A stretch of DNA of 64,000 bases from Sipunculus nudus (lineage: Eukaryota; Annelida; Sipuncula; Golfingiida; Sipunculidae), in NCBI GenBank assembly GCA_026874595.1, contig CM049322.1:27381840-27445839 (forward strand), read 5' to 3'. Below the pieces are notes generated by a model. It did not search any database. It saw nothing but the letters and a program-made list of their open reading frames with translations, and was not told where the DNA came from. Position numbers and translations under genes: made by a program. Position 1 is the stretch's first letter, and every line of letters begins with the position of its first letter. Positions 20,844 through 33,269 of the stretch are shown here, piece by piece.

Positions 20844-22965
20844 CGGAGATATGACTTTATTCCTTAGCATTTACTCATGTGACAAGTTAATATTCCTGGC
20901 ACTGTTTGTTCCTTGTGTGTTAAATGCAGTGCTGATTATCTTGAATTCTTGATGTTATATTTCACTGTCAAGAAGTTAACAAAGACAAGGTAAAAAGTAC
21001 CTTATCCCAGAAAACATTGATACAATTTGCAATTTTCATGAGCCCAAAAAAAATTCTAGGGGGGGGGGGGGGCGGCGATCGCCCCCTGTGCCCCCCCCCC
21101 TTGGATCCGCAACTGGTTTAGGGTAGCAGTAGGCCTGTGCTGTGTGTCTGTGCAGTACTGTGGACCAGGCCAGCGCCTGTCACAGGCTGTAAGTAATACT
21201 ATGGTGTCCTACCCCAGTAGGGTCAGGGTAAATGGACTGACTACCCAGCACTGTGGCCATTTTGCCGACACGTCATTGCTGCGGAAACATAGGAACATTT
21301 GAGCCAACTGAAATCTAAATGGACATTTGATTGTCATGTGTAAGGTAAATAACTTTTAGTATTCTTATTATGTGTAACAAACGCATTGCTTACATCAGAA
21401 ATTCTATTTATCAGATTTAATATACATGTATTCTGTTATACTGTGCTGTAAAACAAGTGACCCTAGTGAGACACAATACATACTGGCACAGGGCGTTGCC
21501 AGCACGGACGGCCATTTTGTTTTAGGGCTACATCGTGGTACTGATATAGACTTATTTGTCAATTACAGATAAGTCCAGAGTGTGACACACATTATCCTGC
21601 TTTATTCTTTATTGTTACCATTGTATATAATTGTATTTATGAGTTTCATTTATGAATACACAAATTTGGTGCTGTAATGTGTTATTTCCTTTTGAGTCAC
21701 AGTTGTTCAATAAACGGTTTATTATGACTCATTAAAGATCATATCTGATGTATATCATATTGTATAATAATTGTTGTCCATTGATTTATTAATATGTTCA
21801 TGTCATTTAAGAATTATAAGGGTAATTCTTGTGGAGACAGCTCTTGTGTAATTAGATTGTTTGTTGTGAAGATAGGAATGTTTATATGATGTTATAATCT
21901 GGTAAGGTTATATAGTGATTTGTCTTTTGCATATGTGTTAACTATTCAAGTCACCATTAGGAGTATTCCAGCTGATAGCTCTGGAGACTACTCAGGGTCT
22001 GTCTGTGACTTGTCTGACTGTAGAGCTTAACTGAAACTTGGTGAAGCAGAAACTGCTACTGTTCATTTGTTTTGTACTTTTCTGTAAAGAATTTAAAGCA
22101 AATATATAGGTAAATTCCTGGCCAGGTTTATAGGTATATCCTGAGCCTGTATATTTGATTAACACTAAGGTGTAATTCTTTGTGGTTTTACAGTCAATAC
22201 TGATGAGCGTGTGACCAGGTCTTAATTGGTCAAAGTACTGAGAGAAAGAACCCGTTCTTACGGTTTGTATTTAGTTTATTCATTGATGGGTATACTTCTA
22301 TCCAATAATAATGTTTGTGCTATATGTTATGTTAAAAGTTGTATCAATGTATTAGTTTATTAGTAGTTAATGAATGGTAAACATGCACCAAATATTGGTT
22401 ACCATGGATTCAGAATTAATTTCATTATGTACTGTACAAGCTTCAATGAGCATTATATTATGAAATGGTATAACTATAGTGCACTTTAATGGGTGTCTAT
22501 TCCATGAGATGGTTTTGCAAAGTTAGAATTTAGTTTGAACATATATGTTAACATAACTTGTCTATTTTAGTTTAGTTTATGCTTATATAATCTCTTATCT
22601 AGTGCAGTAAGTCAAATAGGGTACTTCCTCTGTATCACAGCGAGTATTTCTGCAATTTTATGTAATTACAAACTGGCATTGCACTGCTGCTGACCAAAGT
22701 ATCATTTATAACACAGCTGGTTAATAATATACCAGTTCAGTTTTAACAAAATGGTCTTTTAATAGATAAACAGATATATTTCTCATGTTGAACTTTTTTG
22801 GCTTCATTATGATTCATTTTCCGTTTGTTATCATTATTCTTAATCTGGTTTATACTGTATAATTGCAGGGTTCTTTCTCCTATGCATAATGTACGATGCA
22901 TATTTCGAATAAACGAGTGTCCAGTCTTGCCGTCTAACTCTTCTGACTGTTCGAGTCCCGCTACA

Positions 22966-23654
22966 ATAACATAATCTTATACAGTGGAACGACGTTTATC
23001 CTAACACCGTTTAACCGTGATTGGAAATTTGAGAACCGAAATTCTTACCATAAATCCGGGGTTTTTTTTTGTGACAACGCCAAATCACCCAGGTTGTGCA
23101 TACGCAGCCAACCCTTCGCTGGGACTTGTCCTCATTTAAGCAGTTGTAGGTGTATAACGATCACCGGTCAGGTCTCCTTATTTACCTTTTGTCGTGCCTT
23201 GTCGGATTGTCCACACAGGTAAACCATCCAGCGGTGACAGCCAGTAGATTCTGTATTGATAAAGTAGGACTCTAATACGTACGCTCCACTTTGAACTCAT
23301 CTGAGCAGTTTAACATTGCAAGCAAATCTGTTTTCTATATAAATTTTATCATATACGCTCGTTCATTCACAATTTAGCAAATTTTTATCAAGAAAACACC
23401 GATCGAGGCACTCAAGTGTCATGTCAGAAGGGGTCTCGCATGCTCAAGCGACAAACATGTCCTGTCACTTGAAGTCGAGCGCTTTTTTTCTCAAGCATTT
23501 CGGAGACACTTAATTTACCGAATAGCAGTTTGCCGCAGAGTTCAGTGTTGGCAGATCAACCATAAGTGACACCAAAAACAGTCGTCACAAGCTTAGGGAC
23601 TTCAAGGGCTTGATGCAAGACAAGCAGGTTTCCAAGAGACGAAAGACGATGCAC
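22966..23654. other. Unassigned spacer after the LTR
   Basis: Mixed-composition DNA without a sustained reading frame or clear repeat. It separates the Gypsy LTR from the inverted repeat that begins near 23,655. Confidence 0.4.
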
Positions 23655-25010
23655 ACGGCGTCTGATGACAAGTTAGTTTAACTGTTCGCACATAGTGGGC
23701 GGTAGACTGGTAACCCGCTCTATTATGGTTCTCTACCAATCATAGGTCCATAGAAACGGGCGTACAACGCCATCTTCAGTACTCCCGGCAGACTGGTTCC
23801 AACTCCAATATGGATATAAATGAGATAAATAAACATCTCATTTTCTCGGGGAAGTTGCCAAACGTTGGCTATACATTTCATATGACATTAGTGATTAGAT
23901 TAATAGATATTAATGAGAAATCAATGTCATATACAGTGTAATATCAAACTTATTCAGCATATTGTAATATCTATACATCCATCATTCAATTTTTGTGCAA
24001 CAACTCATTCTTCAATATTTTTAAACTAGATAAAATAGAAGTTACTCAAGAAAGTTATTTTACAAGTATTCCTAATGAATTCAACCATGACCGCGTGAGC
24101 GTCCATGACAACCGGTATGAGCGTGCATATCCGAGTTGGAACCAGTCTATCGGTAAGTCAGGAGTTGCAACCGGGAGTAACCTTACGCTCTTTACACAGC
24201 GCTTTACCTATAGGGCTCGTTCCTATATCGTAAGGCGCTGTTTGTTATGACCTCGTATCCTGAATTGCAACACCAGGGGGAAGCACTGTATTTTTGTCCA
24301 ATCAGATGAGACCTTGTGCTGGAAGACAAAGCCAAGCGAGGAATACACGGAGCCAATCATATTAATTTCTTTTTGAGTGACAGCTCATCCCCCAGCGTAA
24401 CCGTCTGAACAGGCCACAGGCTCAGAGAGAATTGCCCCTGACGTGGTTTGCTTAGGGCCTTGGGCACATAGGATGCTCGGCCGGTGAGCTGTAATTCAAA
24501 CGAAACGTAACAACAAAGGCTGCGTGCACACCTCGCTGGCTGGTTTCAGTTCTGCAGACAACAGATACATGGCTACGCTAACACAGTCATAATGTCATAA
24601 TCGAATCGGTCGATGATGCGAGAATGCAGAGGGAGCAATTTAAATTTGACCGGAAACTCATCAAGCGGCGCTTGAAGGCCGGCAATGGGCGGAGCCAGGA
24701 TGCCTGTCGAGTGTTTGTTTATTGGCCTCTGATTGGCTGCTTGTCACATCGTACGCACGTTTATTTCAGTGGACAACAAACCGCCATCTGGTGTCTGAAT
24801 ATATCATAAACGGTCAAAGCTGGCAGCGTGAAAATCAGTTGCTTCTTTAGAAGCGCAAGATTTCCGCTGCCTCGGGAGCGTAGAGTAACCTAGGAATAAG
24901 ATGGCGTTGTACGACCGTCTCTATGATCGGCTGGAGGCCATAATAGAACGGGGGTACCAGTCTAATTGGGCGGTATCTCGGCAGTTAAACTGTCATGGAG
25001 GGTATCGGCG
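23655..25010. mobile_element. Long inverted-repeat (foldback) element
   Basis: The left arm (about 23,655-23,822) pairs with a right arm made of 24,115-24,174 plus 24,892-25,010. Matching pieces include TAGACTGGTA, CTATTATGG, CGTACAACGCCATCTT, GACTGGTTCCAACTC and GATAT, in reverse order and complement. A copy of the 699-bp MITE splits the right arm. The loop (23,823-24,114) is AT-rich and noncoding. Superfamily unknown. Confidence 0.8.
24175..24891. mobile_element. 699-bp Mutator-like MITE, copy 2
   Basis: The element proper is 24,184-24,882 (699 bp, the same length as copy 1). Ends are TACGCTC and GAGCGTA, with the 9-bp duplication GAGTAACCT at 24,175-24,183 and 24,883-24,891. It is in the same orientation as copy 1 and differs only by scattered substitutions. 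ORFs in the two copies do not correspond, so it is noncoding. Confidence 0.92.
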
Positions 25011-27260
25011 AGGGTATAAATGGTACATGTACTTAAATGAAAAGTAATCTTTATAAAGTAGTTGAAAATATAATATTAATAATTACTAGAATGAACGTTT
25101 GATATGTTCAATATGTAAGTAAAGACGTAAGTATCACATATTATTCCGTTCTGATTCCCTTTTAATAACTCGGAAAGCTAGCCGACTCCGTGCCACTATT
25201 TCTAGAAGTAAAATCGGGCTGTCGACACCGATGCAACGATGTTATTTTACACATTACCGTTAATCCGAACGTTTGTTTAACTGAACAAAAACCTTGTCCC
25301 CCGAGATGTTCGAATGAACGACGCTTCACTGTATATGAATTTGCCAAATTAAAATATCACAACTGGTATCAGCTAGTTTAATTCTCTCAGAACAATCAAC
25401 AAATAAAAAATAACATGATGAATAAAATTAGTTCTAAAGTGAAAAGAGACAGATTGGTCATATATATGCTTTAAAATAAAATATAACTGGGATTTATTTT
25501 TCCTTTTTATGTTGCAAGCTACCAGTTTTTGTGTAATGAATCAGTATTCATAATATTTGATAACTTGAATTCGGTATATAATAAATATTTGTTCTCTTTC
25601 AAATTTTTTCTTTACACATTATTTTCCAACTGAACCCATTAAAAATAATAACTTGAATACAACATACATTAAATGGAATTAAAATATAGAAAATAAACTT
25701 ATGATTTAAAGATTTTTTCAGTCAAACCAATGGGGTTTTGTTTATATAATAACCTGTGATATGCCTTTGGTTATGATGGTGTGATAATATACAAGATTTA
25801 AGTTGATTGCTGCCAGATTTATGTTCATTAATTTATATCCCGTCCACACGCAGGGCCAGGGGCTGACGCGTTTTAGCATGTTTGTAAACAAGGGGAAATC
25901 TGCGTGAATGTCCGCGTTCACGCGTTTTAGTAACAACCCCCTTGGTTCGTACTGTCTTCACTCCCGCGAGCTCGCTTTTACACTCAGTGACTGAGTTGGC
26001 AGTACTAATTATACCGGTATTGGCGAGAATTCCGTGACGATACTGCCGACCATCTTCAGGTTTAAAGAAGAAATCAGAAGTGATATTAAACTAGTAAGTG
26101 GTCACATATCGGATATCTGTGAAGTCTTGTGTGAAGTTCTCAGTACTCATATTACTATTAGTCATAATATAATTAAATTAATAATATTACACTTGTCATT
26201 GGTACTCGGTAAAACCCAGAATCTGGGAATTACCGAGAGATCTCGGAGTAAAAGTTAATGCATTTCCTACACCTGAGGATCCATTTGCGAGGTTTAAAGA
26301 GTGTACAGTGTAATCGAGCAACTATTGATCTGGCCCGATTTAATCAGACTCCATATTATAGGCCCTACCATAAATTGAGTCCGATAGCTCTACTGGTACA
26401 AAGAGAGTATCTCCAATAATAATATATAAGCCTCAGACTACACACCAACCAATGCCCTTGTAACCAGTGTCAACAGGAGTTTATTACCCCGTGCCAGCAC
26501 ATCATTCTTCAGAGCTGGGCCTGTTGAAACAAATATAACAACCTTCTGACTGTCAATCTCTTGAGTCCGCGAGGCACCCAGTGAGGTCTTCAAGTGCGCT
26601 CATTGGACTGTTCTTCCCTGTCCCTACCAAACTCGCTGACATGCCTCTAGATCCGTTGCATCTTCTGTGGCTTATATTATAAAAACTCTGTTTTAGACTC
26701 AATATATTACAGGACCTGATAATATTGAGTCCAATTAAATCGGGCTACTATTGATCTTTCCTTTTCTGGCCAAAGTAATCACTGTATTAAGATGCATAGG
26801 ACGACCACCATGTTCACTATAATTTTAGAGGCGACTGGAGATTTCATGACCAAAGCCTGCCATTTAAATCTAGAAGCCTGCCATTTGAAACCACATAATT
26901 TTAAGGCTATATATAAGATTCTATAAATAGCTAAACCTTGATTCTAGTGACTTTATTATATAGTTAATTATAAGTATAAATGATATCTATATACATCAAC
27001 CATAAATATCAATTACTACTCTAATCTAGCAAACCATGGCTACTTCATTACAATTATAATACCTAGTTAGTTAAAACCAAACCCCTGTTAACCTCGTGAG
27101 TTGACAGGCCTGAGTCCATACGGGTGCATTAGGTTATGCCTTTGGATGTAGGCTACTATTTTTGACAGGGATATGGGCCACAATATTATATGAATTTTGT
27201 TATAACAAATAGTTAAATACAGAAAACAAAGATATAGCAGACAGACACACACACATACAC

Positions 27261-27266
<6 letters not shown>
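25011..27266. other. Unassigned AT-rich region
   Basis: No gene recognised. A GC-richer patch at about 25,840-25,980 repeats ACGCGTTTTAG (about 25,866 and 25,919) and may be a separate small repeat. The remainder is AT-rich with scattered short ORFs. Confidence 0.4.

Positions 27267-27332
<66 letters not shown>
27267..27332. repeat. TA microsatellite
   Basis: About 33 uninterrupted TA units in otherwise AT-rich DNA. Confidence 0.95.
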
Positions 27333-27333
<1 letters not shown>

Positions 27334-27450
27334 ATATATTACATAATTATAATTTTATTTGTACATGTATATCATATATAAAAATTATAAATCATAATAT
27401 ACTAATTATATATTTCAAAATATATATGTGTCTTATAGAATTTAGATAAC

Positions 27451-27985
27451 TATAGAATGTAAACATTCTATGGCTCAAACCATGACCAAACCATAGAATG
27501 TGTACATTCTATAGATTATCCAGGGTCACTGAGTATGTACAATTCTAATAAATTTAGCCTGGTGTCAGTAGTCTTGTTGAATGATTGAAAATTGTTAAAG
27601 CAGACTTGATTAATAAAACACATTTATTCACATAATATATTTATAGTTTATATATCCTTGTTGGGCGAGTGAAAATTATTAAAGCAGATTTGTTTAATTA
27701 AAACAGTTAGTTGATACAGTGTCAAAATATACCCAATATCCATATATTTTGGTTGAGAAAAAAATATTAAAAATATTTATTCACATAACATTATTGGTCA
27801 ATAGAGTGGACACATTCCATGGTTTGGCCATTCTATATTCTGTCCTTTCTGTATTCTATTGCTTGTGTCATCGAATGTACACATTTTATGGCCTTGGTCC
27901 ATAGAGTGTACACATTTCATGGTTTGGCCATGGAATGTATACATTCTATGGTTTGACCATAGAATGTATGAATTCTGTAGTAAGC
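27451..27985. repeat. Cluster of GAATGT(A/G)(C/T)ACATTC palindromes
   Basis: Several near-perfect palindromes of the type ATAGAATGTGTACATTCTAT are present (27,452-27,471, 27,493-27,512, and four or five between 27,800 and 27,985). They are joined by GGTTTGGCCAT-like spacers. A roughly 100-bp imperfect duplication (AAATT(G/A)TTAAAGCAGA) lies between the two groups. Confidence 0.8.
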
Positions 27986-27997
27986 TAAAATCTATAT

Positions 27998-27999
<2 letters not shown>

Positions 28000-28051
<52 letters not shown>
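28000..28051. repeat. TA microsatellite
   Basis: About 25 TA units right after the palindrome cluster. Confidence 0.95.
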
Positions 28052-28055
<4 letters not shown>

Positions 28056-29105
28056 GATAATGGTGTTAATAGCAATAAACATACTAACATCTTTAAACAG
28101 TAATAAAAGTTTGGAAGTTTCCTATGAAAATAAATAAAACAATACTTGTATATCAATAATGAGTCATTCTGGCAGATTGAATGAATGATTTATGCATTGT
28201 AATAAAAGGGAAAACTTGAGGGAATTCATGTACATATTGTGACGATTATATGATGCATAAAGTGTGAAAATCTTAGAGGTATAAGAGGTTTGATTTAAGT
28301 ATTAGCTATATATGGAATCAGAGTTTTATAATTGTTGGATTTTAAATTGGCCACTTCTTTCACTCTGGGTTTTTATTCTCCAGGAATTCTATAATTACTT
28401 AAAAAAAATTTTATTCATGCTGGTTGTCTTGGTTGTTTCAAAACAATATAATGAAATTGTCCTCTGTACCTTAACACACCAACGATTTTGGCCAGGAAAA
28501 GACAGAAACAGAAAGGTAATAGTTATTTGATCAGTCTGTACAATCTTTAAAGCACCTAAATGGGTTCTCAGGTGTGGGAAATGCATTAAATTTTATTCTG
28601 AGATCTCTCAGAAATTCTGCTTTGCACCTTTTTCCCTAATCTATAAAAAATGTATCTGCCACCTACCGCTTCAAGTACAGGTATTTTTTCCCCGTCCCAT
28701 AAAACACTGGTGTTTTGGGTTATTTTGATGAAACGTGGTTTTTTAGCCCCATTCTGGCCCTTTGACATTAGGGAGCTTTCGACCATCTTACTGGCCGTCA
28801 GAGTGCTGTTACATCCTTCAGCGTGGAATGCACTATAAGGCTCTATGAGGATGGAAATATTTTCGTCATTTCTGACAACACCTCATGACCTACAGGAACA
28901 CTGTCAATTGACATAAACCAGACTATTCATTAGCTGTTTAGCTCAGCTGATTATCTGTGAACTGAGCTATAGTCATGGTCCTCTGTCCGTCCTCAATCCT
29001 GCTATCCATCGGGGCAAGACTGGAAAAGAATTCTTTACATAAACAAGTACAAGCAAGTGTTATATCTTAGTTTAACATTGAGTACAGAGTAGGGGATTAT
29101 TAATA
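28052..29105. other. Unassigned, with a GAGCTATAG-type dispersed repeat
   Basis: No gene recognised. At about 28,939-29,000 it holds TTTAGCTCAGCTGA, GAGCTATAGTCATGGTCC and CTGTCCGTCC, a dispersed repeat also seen near 4,491 and 37,973. Confidence 0.5.
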
Positions 29106-30465
29106 ACAACTTTTTAGTGAACCTGTGAGCTTCTGTGATGGTGTGGCATCTTCCGGCGTCCGGCGTCCGTCTTCTGTACGTTAACCCATACTATCTTGAA
29201 AACGGCAAGAGTTAGCATCACAAAATTTTATGCAAAAAAATTAGTCATCTAAAAAAACTATGGGATTTTGCTTATTTTTTGGTTAACTGCTTTTTCTTAG
29301 ATTTTGTAGGGAAAAAGCTAAAAAAGCTTTAAAAATCTTCTTCTCAGAAACTGTTCAGCCAAATTGTCCAATATTTCACAAAAATGATTCTTTTAACAAT
29401 CTCTCTCAAGTATGTTCGAAAAGTTCGGTGATTTTTGGCTGAGTTACAGGAAGTTGAACTTAGTCATCTGTCCAAAAAAAGCATACTAAAATTACCATCT
29501 CAGAAACGGCTGGAGCTATCATCACCAAATTTTATGCCAATATTGGTCACAAGTCATTTCTGAAATTGGGATATTGGTGGCGCCACCTACATCAGTTTTT
29601 TTGTACGGGGTCATCAGTGCCCGTATCATACTGACGGCTACAAAAAACTTCTTCTCTGAAACCATATGACCAAATTGATTAATATCGCACAGAAATGATC
29701 CTAGGGTAGTGCTTTCTGAAGTTTGTTCAATTGGTCTCAGTTCAGTGACTTTTGGCTGAGTTATTGGAAGCTAAATTTAGTCATATGCCATAACAGCCCA
29801 TTTTAACTCAGTGGCTACAAAGATCTTCTCAAAAACCACCGGGCCAAATTCTTATATCTCACACATTTATTATCCTTAGATGTTGATGATTTAAGTTTGT
29901 TCATATGGTTGTGGTTCAGTGATTTTTGGCAAAGTCATGGAAAGCTTAACTTAGCCATTTTGCTGTATTTTCCCATATGAGTTATAAACCTGCAAAATGT
30001 TTTTTGACTGACGCCACTGAGGCCAATTTGTTTAATAATATTTTACAAGAATAATCCCCTGAATAATTCTTATAATAATTGTCTTTTATGGTTCCAAAGA
30101 AGAAAGAGTAATTTTACCATATATGTTAGCTGTGTGAAGCAGGTACATCTAGCCTGGCACCAGTTTATCAGCAACCATTACATCATGCCTCTAGACATTT
30201 AGATTTCAGGTTATCTATGGTTAATATTGACAATAATGTTTTTTAAAAGCTTTTAAAAAATGAAGATTTATGATTTAACTTATTCCTAATGCCAGGCAAT
30301 GTTTACAGTCTCAGGTATACAGCTCTCTGTGGGTATAAAAAGGCAGCTTACATAGATTATAAATAATTGGAATCCATACTCAACTTAATTCAAGATTTTG
30401 CCATCAGTGAGATGTATCTGCATGTATTATAATTTTCCATTCAATATGCATCTGTAGTAATTTTT
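29106..30465. repeat. Dispersed repeat block A, copy 1
   Basis: It opens with TAGTGAACCTGTGAGCTT and CGGCGTCCGTC, then shows repeated CAGAAACGG/AGCTATCATCACCAAATT phrases, one perfect GGTGGCGCCACC (29,576-29,587), and GATCCTAGGGTAGTGCTTTC. It matches 59,170-60,250 over its whole length in the same order, and 30,466 onward in part. It is noncoding. This is a transposon-like family of unknown class. Confidence 0.85.
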
Positions 30466-31468
30466 AGCGAACCTGTGAGCTAATGTGATGGTGTGGCGGC
30501 GTCCGTCATCTGTACGTTAACCCATACTATCTTGAATATGACTGGAGCTAGCATCATAAAATTTAATACAAAAAATTAGCCATCTGAAAAACTCTACATT
30601 TTCTTAGATTTTATAGATAAAAAGCTAAAAAACCTTTAAAAATCTTCTCCTCTGAAACGGTAAAGCCAAATTGTTCAATATTTCACAGAAATAATCTTTT
30701 ATACCATATCTCTCAAGTTTGTTTGAATGGTTCAAATTTGGTGAATTTTGGCCGAGTTACAGGAAGTTGAACTTAGTCATCTGTCCGAAAAAGCATACTA
30801 AAATGACAGTCTCAGATACGGCCAGAGCTATCATCACCAAATTTTATGCCAGTGTTGGTCACATGAGTCATATATGAAATTCAGGTATTGGTGGTGCCAC
30901 CTGCTTTGACTTTTTTTGTATAGGGGTCATTGGTCATCTGTACATTAACCCATTATTTCTTAGGAATAGCAGGAGCTACCATCCCCAGATTTTATGCAAT
31001 GATCTTTCACATATCAAATGTTGTTGGGATTCAGCTTATTTTTTTGCTATCTGCATTTATTTAGATTTTATAGGGAAAAAGCTGAAAAACCTTTAAAAGT
31101 CTTCTTCTTGTAAATGGTCCAGCCAAATTGTTCAATATTTTACAGAAATGATCCCATTTCAAGTTTGTTCAAATGGTTTGCATTTGATTAATTTTAGTTG
31201 AGTTACAAAAATTTGAACTTAGTCATTTGGCCAAGTAAGAATACTGACATAGTAATCTCAGAAATGACAGAAACTAGTATTACCAAGTATTGTGCAAATC
31301 TTGGTCATATTTTAAGTTGCAGATTTTGTGGTGCCACCTACATTGACCTGTTTTTTATGGGCAAAAACCTCATAATTTTAGCCTCTTTTAGCTTAAAATG
31401 TTTATGAAAAAGACATTTTTTTCAAAAGAATTATCCTAAGACATGGTTCTTTCAATATATCAGAATAG
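30466..31468. repeat. Dispersed repeat block A, copy 2 (left part)
   Basis: It starts again with TAGCGAACCTGTGAGCTAAT and GGCGTCCGTC, so it is a second block A in tandem with the first. It includes GGTGGTGCCACC near 30,890 and is then interrupted by the element at 31,469. It resumes at about 32,500. Confidence 0.8.
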
Positions 31469-32499
31469 CAGGGCTCGTCCTACTTCCAAAAAATCTCTAG
31501 CCAAAATTTTAGCCAACAAATTTTCTTTAGCCATTTCAGAAACACTTTTGCCAGCACGTATTCTCTGAATAATGTGAAATATCCATATTTACCACGGAGC
31601 AGAATCTGAAATATCATGAATTGATCATATTTTGACAATATAAATATGATTTTAAAAAGATGGGTGGACAGTGCAATTTATGATTATTCTGTATGACTTT
31701 GCGTTGAATGTTAAGTTATATATTTTCACTATAATTCAACTGAAGACCAGTCTTTCTCGTTAAACTTTTATTTCACAATATCATGGTCTCTTGTTTTGCT
31801 CATTCAATAAGGCCTTAAAAATGTTCTTTGTTTCCAGTATCCAGACTAACTCCAAGAAAACCTAGCCAGTCTAAAATTAAATTTTATTGAGGGTTTGAGC
31901 CAAGAGGCATGGGGCACAAAAAGGTCACTCCATAGATCTTGTACAAGTCACAAAAAATTGAAATTACAGCTAATTAAATCACAGTAATGATTCAGTTACT
32001 TGTTCTATGTCTTAGGGATAAATTATGTATAAACCTGTAACACAGAGTATACAGTGTGCATATTTCTGCAGGAGATCATTTGATTCCCATGTACCAGCTT
32101 TCTATAGTCAGGGTGGGGGTAATATTGCAACCTGGTTCCTCGCTCCTTTTTTTGGACAGTGGGAGAACATTGGAGGGCCTGGTATATACTTTTCGGATTA
32201 TTTAACTAAAACCTATTTGTGAATTAATGTAATCTGGGCAACAGCAGCAAAATCATATCTTAAAATAGCCTTAAAAAAAGACTTTTATATCACATGGTAA
32301 AAAAAATATTAAAAATAAAATAAATTCCCTGCCTACCAACTCTAAAGTTTTCACCACTGTAATCGGAAACAAAGAACTTATTTTTGTAGGCCTAAGGGCA
32401 TTGGAAAGATGATTCTCGCCAATATATTAGCCAGAGAGGATTTTGGTTTGCCAGATCTTCCCATTGCTAGCCATTGGCGAACAGGCAGGGCGAGCCCTG
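31469..32499. mobile_element. Non-autonomous hAT-like element
   Basis: A 1,031-bp segment with ends CAGGGCTCGTCCTACTTCC and the complement of CAGGGCTCGCCCTGCC. It interrupts block A copy 2, whose TTTTTGGTTGAGT phrase continues right after it. Subterminal TTAGCCA/TAGCCA repeats occur near both ends. The 8-bp flanks CAGAATAG and GTCAGTAG do not match well, so a duplication is not claimed. Near 32,370 it carries GTAATCGGAAACAAAG, the end motif of the 33-36.7 kb element. Confidence 0.7.
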
Positions 32500-32990
32500 G
32501 TCAGTAGATTGAGTTTGTTGATTTTTGGTTGAGTCGTGAAAAGCTTAAGTTGGTATTATGGCCATTATTATGTCTATTTCAAACTGAGGACTGCAATAGT
32601 GTTCTTCTACAAAATTATTGTTTCAATTATAACTTCTGTAACATTGCACAAAAATTATTCTTAGGTGGCCTTTGTTCAAGTTTACTTAAATGATTTTTGG
32701 TAGAATTATTGGACCTTTAACAATGAAAGGACTGCATCTTTTATTATTCTAGATATTTTGATAAAAAATTTATGAATATGTCAGCTTGAAAAAAAAACGC
32801 ATTTTAGCCAGTCTTTAAGTATGTGTAAACAGATTTACCAACAGGCCATGATTGTGTCTGTATCTTTAAATAGGTTGAGAAACTGGCAACTGTTTCAGAT
32901 TTGGCAACAGATTAAAGAGTTCAATCAGTGCAGCCAGATATAGGTCAAGAGTTCAATCAGTGCAGACAAGCACAAGTAAGGTAATCAGGT
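32500..32990. repeat. Block A copy 2 (right part) and start of block B
   Basis: The end of block A continues to about 32,820. GGCAACAGATTAAAGAGTTC and the phrase TCAATCAGTGCAGCCAG then mark the start of block B, as at 36,830 and 60,470. Confidence 0.65.
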
Positions 32991-33269
32991 GTAAAAAAAA
33001 AAGTCTGTTTCCGGTTACCCGACCGACCCTAGATTTACTGTGCTACCCTAAAATTTTTATTTGGATTCTGGTTGCTAAACCAGTAAAAGTCGAGGTTTGC
33101 GCGTGGAATTTTTAGGTGAAGTACGACTTCATGTCGACAACTTTAATCTGTCATACAGATATAAATTATGATGATCTAAGATGGTCACTGACAGATCAAA
33201 TATACCGTGGACGGTCATATTCATAAGCAGTTCGTCAGCTTAGAACGTAGTTCTGCGCAACAACTTTTT

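Larger units (their letters stand above)
19372..21120. mobile_element. hAT-like non-autonomous element in the LTR
   Basis: The element proper is 19,377-21,115. Its ends are CAGAGGCGGATCAAG and the complement of CAGTTGCGGATCCAAG. It is flanked by GTTTA on each side (19,372-19,376 and 21,116-21,120). CAG ends suggest hAT. A 5-bp duplication is shorter than the usual 8 and fits the hAT5-type group or a chance trim. Poly-G/poly-C runs sit inside both ends. No transposase is present. It contains a 180-bp triplication and a nested MULE-like MITE. Confidence 0.75.
15120..22965 (+). mobile_element. 5'-truncated Ty3/Gypsy retrotransposon with one LTR
   Basis: In order: C-terminal half of the protease and linker, reverse transcriptase, RNase H, zinc-binding H2C2 region, integrase and C-terminal tail, then polypurine tract and 3' LTR. 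This pol order with integrase after RNase H defines Ty3/Gypsy. The 5' LTR, gag and the protease active site are missing. At least four frameshifts and several nonsense codons break pol. The LTR carries a nested hAT-like element. Confidence 0.9.
19184..22965 (+). repeat. 3' LTR of the Gypsy element, interrupted
   Basis: It begins TGTGACAGGCTAG after the polypurine tract and probably ends ...GAGTCCCGCTACA at 22,965, obeying the TG...CA rule. A polyadenylation signal AATAAA sits 57 bp before that end (22,908). Without the inserted element (19,377-21,120) it would be about 2.04 kb, long but possible. The right end is not proven because the 5' LTR is missing for comparison. Confidence 0.6.

Noticed and set aside
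20660-20854. ORF in the first 699-bp MITE (and 24,624-24,809 in the second)
   Set aside because: The two copies give different reading frames over homologous DNA, so the ORFs are not conserved.
22945-22966. GTTCGAGTCCC resembling a tRNA B box
   Set aside because: No A box, anticodon arm or acceptor stem could be paired upstream. The motif is at the end of the LTR and explained by it.
31461-32507. 8-bp target duplication around the CAGGGCTCG element
   Set aside because: The flanks CAGAATAG and GTCAGTAG agree at too few positions to claim it.
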